Under the pieces are notes generated by a model. It searched no databases, had not been told where the DNA came from, and saw only the letters and a program-made list of their open reading frames with translations. From assembly GCA_024642665.1 (NCBI GenBank), contig JAHEAR010000026.1, forward strand, positions 1-49,845: 49,845 nucleotides of DNA. The letters run 5' to 3'. Position numbers and translations under genes: made by a program. Shown one piece after another: positions 45,343 through 49,845 of the stretch (its first letter is position 1; every line of letters starts with the position of its first letter). The DNA is from Bacteroidota bacterium (lineage in GTDB: Bacteria; Bacteroidota; Bacteroidia; Chitinophagales; Saprospiraceae).

Positions 45343-46299
45343 ATGAGTTTAAAAACGGCCTTACGATATGGTATGGCATCACTGCTTGTGGGCCTAACGT
45401 TGGTTTGCATATTGAGTCCAGCTTTACTCTTTTTCAAACAAGTATCTTCCTACACGTTATATATCATGCTTGCTTTTTTTATCATTGGCATGTGTGCTTT
45501 CGTGATTGATGAGAGAAAGCTTATGATGGTCAGTTTACTGTGTTGTTGCGTACTCAATCTTCACCTCAAAGAATCTTCAAATAAGCAAATGCGGCTAGCT
45601 GCTGTGACAGCTAAACCATCCTTAAGGATATCGCATATTAGTCTTGGCAATGCGGAAAGTGATTATGATTCCGTGATCGATTATCTTTTAGGCGTAGATA
45701 TGGACTTTTTAAGCTTCCAGGAATTAACACCAGACTGGAATGCACATCTGATCGACAGGCTCTCCCCAACATACAATTATGTCCAAACGCTCACGAGGCT
45801 GGATCAATACGGCATGGGATTTTTCTCTAAATTTCCTTTTCAAAAAATAGACACCATCATGGTCGATCAAATACCAAATCTGATCGGCACGATCGAATTA
45901 TCCGGTCATGAAAATTGTAATATCATAAGTTGTCAGGTTGAACCACCTGTGAGTCAGGCTGCTTTTGAGGCTATCAATCAACAGTTTGATTCGATCACCC
46001 GATATATTGCCGGACTGGAAGGATCTAAAGTCGTATTGGGGGATTTTCATCTTCCCCCCTGGTCGGCAGAAGTTCAAAAATTTAAGGTTACCAGTCAACT
46101 CCAGGATGGTCGAAGAGACATACATCCGCGTAACATCGATGGTTCGTTATCGCTTCCAAAAATACCAGTTGAACATATATTATTTAGTACGGATATGGAG
46201 TGCACTTCTTTTTCAGAAATTGGCAACTCCATCATTGGAAGAATTGGCATCACGGGCACCTATCAACTGTTGACAGACTATGAAGAAATGGTTCAATAG
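45343..46299 (+). CDS. Endonuclease/exonuclease/phosphatase-fold membrane protein, degenerate site
   Basis: A 318-aa protein with three N-terminal membrane helices (about 10-30, 37-55, 59-72) and a C-terminal EEP domain. Core landmarks: ISHISLGNAESDYDSVIDYL, MDFLSFQELTPDW (E127), GMGFFSKFPF and VVLGDFHLPPW with D234 followed by F and H236 where most members have Asn. The C-terminal S-D-H catalytic motif is absent: after VEHILFST the chain runs SFSEIGNSIIGRIGITGTYQ. So the fold is clear but catalysis is doubtful. It starts 53 nt after the lamin-tail gene and overlaps dgkA by 20 nt. Confidence 0.7.
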   Translation: MSLKTALRYGMASLLVGLTLVCILSPALLFFKQVSSYTLYIMLAFFIIGMCAFVIDERKLMMVSLLCCCVLNLHLKESSNKQMRLAAVTAKPSLRISHISLGNAESDYDSVIDYLLGVDMDFLSFQELTPDWNAHLIDRLSPTYNYVQTLTRLDQYGMGFFSKFPFQKIDTIMVDQIPNLIGTIELSGHENCNIISCQVEPPVSQAAFEAINQQFDSITRYIAGLEGSKVVLGDFHLPPWSAEVQKFKVTSQLQDGRRDIHPRNIDGSLSLPKIPVEHILFSTDMECTSFSEIGNSIIGRIGITGTYQLLTDYEEMVQ

Positions 46300-46642
46300 T
46301 TTTGGTCATGCGCTTGACGGGATCATCTTCTTTTTCAAGACAGAGCGAAATGCGCGAATTGAATTATTTTTTTCCTGCATAGCCATTAGCTTAAGTTTAT
46401 GGCTTCAAATATCCCATGTCGAATTTTGCATTATTTTACTTTGCATTGCTGCCGTACTTTCAGCTGAGGCTTTTAACAGTGCCATTGAACGATTGGCAGA
46501 TATACATCATCCTGGTTATGACTCACGTGTCAAAAAAGTGAAAGATGTTGCTGCCGGAGCAGTTTTACTCTTTTCCTTTATTGCCCTCCTGATTGGCTCA
46601 CTAATTTTAGGCCCTGAGATACTTTTAGCATTTGATTTCTGA
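46280..46642 (+). CDS. dgkA: Diacylglycerol/undecaprenol kinase DgkA-type
   Basis: A 120-aa membrane protein with three transmembrane helices. The active residues are in AEAFNSAIERLAD (E63, N66, E70), TERNARIELFF near residue 22 and KKVKDVAAGAVLL at the third helix. These are the DgkA-family hallmarks; members of this length phosphorylate undecaprenol or diacylglycerol, recycling lipid for cell-wall or lipid synthesis. The substrate is not decided by sequence. The ATG lies within the last 20 nt of the EEP gene, so the two are coupled. The 50-nt gap before the next gene has no clear terminator. Confidence 0.85.
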   Translation: MKKWFNSFGHALDGIIFFFKTERNARIELFFSCIAISLSLWLQISHVEFCIILLCIAAVLSAEAFNSAIERLADIHHPGYDSRVKKVKDVAAGAVLLFSFIALLIGSLILGPEILLAFDF

Positions 46643-46692
46643 TAAAAACTTATTCGTTTAGAATTAATTTTAATAGAAAAGAGCCTTCTGTC

Positions 46693-49600
46693 TTACTTAT
46701 TCAGATTGACCACACCTCTCATCTCCAGACTTCCGGAAGGAGCAACCGTAAGGGATCTTTGCGTTCCATTCTGAAAGTTATTGACTAAAATTATATCCTC
46801 TAGGATCAGATCACCTTCTGTAAACACAGCTCCACCATTCGTAATTTCCGCAGCATTCTTAAGCGTCATATTTGAGATACTGAATGTATTACCGGCCTGG
46901 ACCTGAAATATTCGAGCATTCAAGTTTCCTGAAATCTTGGTATTATTCATTCCAAGCCCAGTCAACGTAAGGTCTTTATCAATGACAATCTGACCACTTG
47001 TCAGTACAATATCCTGACCCATCAATGTTGGCGAAATCGAAATCACTGTTCCCGCCGGCGCACAATCAATTACATCGCGCAAAGAGCCTGCTCCGCTATC
47101 ATTTGTATTTGTGACGATATAGGATTGAACTAAAATAGTCTGAATCTGAGTTGGTGCGGGATTGCCACAGTTATCGACAAGACTCCATGTCCGCGAAATA
47201 ATATAACTACAACCACAGGAACCACTCACTACATTATCTACATAGGTTGCATTGAGCGAGGAAGAACAGTTATCACTTTCATCCGTTACATCACCAGTGA
47301 TGCCTGTTCCGGCATTATAGGTACAGTCTTCATTGGCAGAAATCATTATATCCGGCGGTCTGGTAAATGAAGGGGCATCCTTATCACTACCGGAAATAAC
47401 CATTTGCTGACCCGTCAGGGCATTATTGCATTCATCAATTACACTAAATGTATAAATAACGGCCCATGCACAATCATTACCTACGACCATCGTATTGGTC
47501 AGATTGATTACAATAGCTTCCCCGCAATTATCCGAATAGCCTGCTCCTGCAATACCACTATCAAAAGGGAAGTTATTTATCGCTTGCGATTTACAGGCGC
47601 TATTGCCAAGTGAAGTCGCCGGTGGTGTGCCCGTAGGTGCAGTTTGGTCACTTCCGGTATGCGTAATGGTTTTACCCGCAAGGACATTTCCGCAAATGTC
47701 CAAAACGTTGTAGGTATATATTAATACCCAACCACAATTATCTCCAATCAATAACGTATCTGTTGGAATAGCAAAAACCTGAGCACTACAATTATCAGTG
47801 AAATGAGTGGCAATTTGAACAGCATTAAATGGAACAGTGGCTATTGCCATAGCTACACAAAGGTTATTTCCAAATGTACCGATGGGAGCTGTACCTGTTG
47901 GTGGCGTAGAGTCAATTATATTAATAACCTCAACCGTCGTAGCAGAATTTCCACAGTTGTCAGCAATCGCATACGTTCTGGTAATCGTAATTGGACATGT
48001 TCCGGAAATGACCTGACTATTTGTCAAGGTAAGTTCAGAATTATCTGTACAATCATCTGAGATAAATACCCCTAGATTCTCCAATCCGGTTATCGTCGTT
48101 ACAGCCGCCGGAGCATTACCGGCGGAGCATCCCTGGATATTTTTTACCGGAATTGCTCCGAAAAGATCAGGAGGCGTTTCGTCAATGACACTTATTGTTT
48201 CTGCATTTGTTGAGCTGTTTCCACAAGCATCTGTGGCTGTCCAAATTCGTGTAGCCGTATAAGTGCCGTCGCATGCACCGGGAATGATTACATCTTCATA
48301 CGTTAAGGTAAAGCTGCTACCGCAATTGTCTGTTGCCATAGCGACTGCAAAAACAGGAACATCAGGACAATTGATGTATGATGGCTCTGGTAATGGATCA
48401 ATCACCGGTGCATCTGTATCAATAACTTCAATGGTTTGTGAAGAGGTAGAAATATTATTACAAGCATCCGTTGCCGTCCAGGTGCGCGTCACACTATATT
48501 CACCGGCACAGGCTCCATTTGTTGTCACATCTGAATATGTCAGGGTGAATGCACTACCACAGACATCTGTGGCCGTAGCAACTGCAAAATCTGGTGTGGC
48601 AGGACAGTTTATTATGGTAAGACCAGGCAAAGCATCTATCACCGGTGCATCTGTATCAATCACGTTTATAGTTTGAGATGATGTTGATGCATTTCCACAC
48701 CCATCTGTCGCCGTCCACGTCCGTGTCACACCATACTCACCTGCACATCCACCGTTTGTTGTTATATCAGTATACGTTAAGGTAAAGGAACTACCACAAG
48801 CATCCGTTGCCGTCGCTACCTCAAAAACAGGTGTCGCCGGACAATTTATGATGGATTCACCCGGAAGTGGACCTATCACAGGAGCATCCGTATCGATTAT
48901 ATCTATCGTTTGCGATGAGGTCGATGCATTGCCACATGCATCCGTTGCCGTCCAGGTCCGTGTCACACTGAACTCACCGGCACATGTACCGGTTGTCGTC
49001 ACATCTGTATAGGTTAAAGTGAACGCACTTCCACAGGCATCTGTCGCTGTGGCAACTGAAAACACAGGTGTCGCCGGACAGTTTATCGTCGTAAGACCGG
49101 GAAGTGCATCTATCACCGGTGCATCCGTATCAATGACATTTATGGTTTGTGAGGATGTTGATGAATTACCACAAGCATCTGTCGCCGTCCACGTCCGTGT
49201 CACACCATACTCTCCTGCACAGGCACCGTTTGTTGTTACATCAGTATACGTTAAGATAAAGGCACTGCCACATACATCCGTCGCGGTAGCAATGGCAAAC
49301 ACCGGAGTAGCAGGGCAGTTTATCGTGGTTAATCCCGGAAGCGCGTCAAATACAGGAGCATCTGTATCAATCACATTTATCGTTTGGGAAGAAGTCGATG
49401 AATTATTACAAGCATCTGTTGCCGTCCAGGTCCGCGTAATAGTGTACTCCCCTGCACAGGTACCATTAGTTGTTACATCCGCATACGTTAAGGTAAAGGC
49501 ACTGCCACACGCATCCGTTGCTGTCGCTATGGCAAACACCGGTGTGGCTGGGCAGTTGATCGTTGTCAGACCAGGCAAAGCATCTATCACCGGTGCATCC

Positions 49601-49845
49601 GTATCGATTACATCAATGGTCTGAGTAGACGTCGAAGAATTGCCACACGCATCTGTCGCGGTCCACGTGCGTGTCACACTATACTCGCCGGCACATCCAC
49701 CATTTGTGGTCACATCAGCGTACGTTATGGTAAAGGCACTACCACACGCATCCGTTGCCGTTGCAATGGCAAAATCTGGTGTTGCAGGGCAGTTTATCGT
49801 TGTAAGACCAGGCAAAGCATCTATCACCGGTGCATCCGTATCAAT
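46693..49845 (-). CDS. Giant repeat surface protein, C-terminal part
   Basis: Partial: the frame is open to the right edge, so the N-terminus is outside. The visible 1050 residues hold seven tandem 79-aa Ig/HYR-like repeats (48169-49827) with two Cys pairs each (NCP, DACGS, CAGEY, DACGN) and linker VIDTDAP. Four more diverged modules follow, of the type LITRTYAIADNCGN or VIYTFSVIDECNN. The last 130 residues are a right-handed beta-helix start (VTNTNDSGAGSLRDVI, IVIDKDLTLTGLGMNNTKIS). It ends SGSLEMRGVVNLNK with no T9SS type A tail visible. Such proteins are exported adhesins or matrix components. The stop at 46693 is 51 nt from dgkA, convergent. Confidence 0.85.
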   Translation of the reverse strand: MDTDAPVIDALPGLTTINCPATPDFAIATATDACGSAFTITYADVTTNGGCAGEYSVTRTWTATDACGNSSTSTQTIDVIDTDAPVIDALPGLTTINCPATPVFAIATATDACGSAFTLTYADVTTNGTCAGEYTITRTWTATDACNNSSTSSQTINVIDTDAPVFDALPGLTTINCPATPVFAIATATDVCGSAFILTYTDVTTNGACAGEYGVTRTWTATDACGNSSTSSQTINVIDTDAPVIDALPGLTTINCPATPVFSVATATDACGSAFTLTYTDVTTTGTCAGEFSVTRTWTATDACGNASTSSQTIDIIDTDAPVIGPLPGESIINCPATPVFEVATATDACGSSFTLTYTDITTNGGCAGEYGVTRTWTATDGCGNASTSSQTINVIDTDAPVIDALPGLTIINCPATPDFAVATATDVCGSAFTLTYSDVTTNGACAGEYSVTRTWTATDACNNISTSSQTIEVIDTDAPVIDPLPEPSYINCPDVPVFAVAMATDNCGSSFTLTYEDVIIPGACDGTYTATRIWTATDACGNSSTNAETISVIDETPPDLFGAIPVKNIQGCSAGNAPAAVTTITGLENLGVFISDDCTDNSELTLTNSQVISGTCPITITRTYAIADNCGNSATTVEVINIIDSTPPTGTAPIGTFGNNLCVAMAIATVPFNAVQIATHFTDNCSAQVFAIPTDTLLIGDNCGWVLIYTYNVLDICGNVLAGKTITHTGSDQTAPTGTPPATSLGNSACKSQAINNFPFDSGIAGAGYSDNCGEAIVINLTNTMVVGNDCAWAVIYTFSVIDECNNALTGQQMVISGSDKDAPSFTRPPDIMISANEDCTYNAGTGITGDVTDESDNCSSSLNATYVDNVVSGSCGCSYIISRTWSLVDNCGNPAPTQIQTILVQSYIVTNTNDSGAGSLRDVIDCAPAGTVISISPTLMGQDIVLTSGQIVIDKDLTLTGLGMNNTKISGNLNARIFQVQAGNTFSISNMTLKNAAEITNGGAVFTEGDLILEDIILVNNFQNGTQRSLTVAPSGSLEMRGVVNLNK
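48169..49827 (-). repeat. Seven 237-bp tandem coding repeats
   Basis: Unit of 79 codons, repeated seven times with few changes, cut by the window edge. The first six are nearly the same (INCPATPxFAxATATDACGS); the seventh is more diverged (INCPDVPVFAVAMATDNCGS, ending VIDETPP). This near identity points to recent duplication or gene conversion and is a typical assembly-collapse site. Confidence 0.9.

Noticed and set aside
48263-49624. Plus-strand ORFs opposite the repeat protein
   Set aside because: They stay open only because the coding repeat has 237-bp units in frame; the periodic peptide is the shadow of those repeats.

Overview
The window looks like chromosomal DNA of a free-living member of the Bacteroidota, most likely a Saprospiria-type marine or activated-sludge lineage. 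Five things point there: type IX secretion (T9SS) C-terminal sorting domains on secreted proteins; a family of Bacteroidota-only genes (DUF4271 next to hemD, T9SS-anchored thioredoxin and lamin-tail proteins); TAnnTTTG promoter -7 elements; the near absence of Shine-Dalgarno sequences; and moderate-to-low GC. The species cannot be named from the sequence alone. Most of the window is ordinary housekeeping and envelope content, with no prophage, IS element or CRISPR array.

Layout. 0.3-7.7 kb: Mn-type superoxide dismutase, a Met-rich lipoprotein, a YjjG-like HAD nucleotidase divergent from a predicted M14-like metallohydrolase, a small lipoprotein, an SPFH protein followed by a possible 41-aa ORF and an Arc-like ribbon-helix-helix protein, then two secreted thioredoxin-fold proteins. 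8-14.3 kb: dnaE, an amber-interrupted four-helix-bundle pseudogene, a tRNA-Leu(GAG), and the lipid-transport pair mlaF/mlaE. 14.5-17.1 kb: a run of small cytoplasmic genes (SDR, 2H phosphoesterase, DUF1801, YciI-like, ABM-like). 17.4-24.3 kb: a tightly packed minus-strand run of a tocopherol-cyclase-family protein, DUF4271, hemD, a CoA-type NUDIX hydrolase and icmF (B12-dependent isobutyryl-CoA mutase fused to its G-protein chaperone). 24.5-31.6 kb: pdxH, an ECF sigma factor, uvrA, a TraB/GumN lipoprotein and an RlmB-type rRNA methyltransferase. 31.7-46.6 kb: large secreted proteins (M36 fungalysin protease with a PA domain, thioredoxin-T9SS fusion, lamin-tail protein) mixed with a helical hypothetical, a long coiled-coil/LEA-like protein, asd, an endonuclease/exonuclease/phosphatase-fold membrane protein and a DgkA-type kinase. 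46.7 kb to the right edge: the C-terminal part of a giant surface protein with seven near-identical 79-aa repeats.

The most striking non-gene signal is a family of intergenic tracts built from heptanucleotide words (for example GCATGGG, AAGTGAA, GATGGGC, AATTACG). The words differ from locus to locus but the 7-nt period persists, and the tracts often occur as inverted pairs around a short spacer. They account for most of the long non-coding gaps. A second pattern is an exact TAnnTTTG promoter element placed 4-6 nt before the ATG of four genes, which predicts leaderless mRNAs.

All assignments rest on reading the sequence and on recognised motifs; no database search was run.
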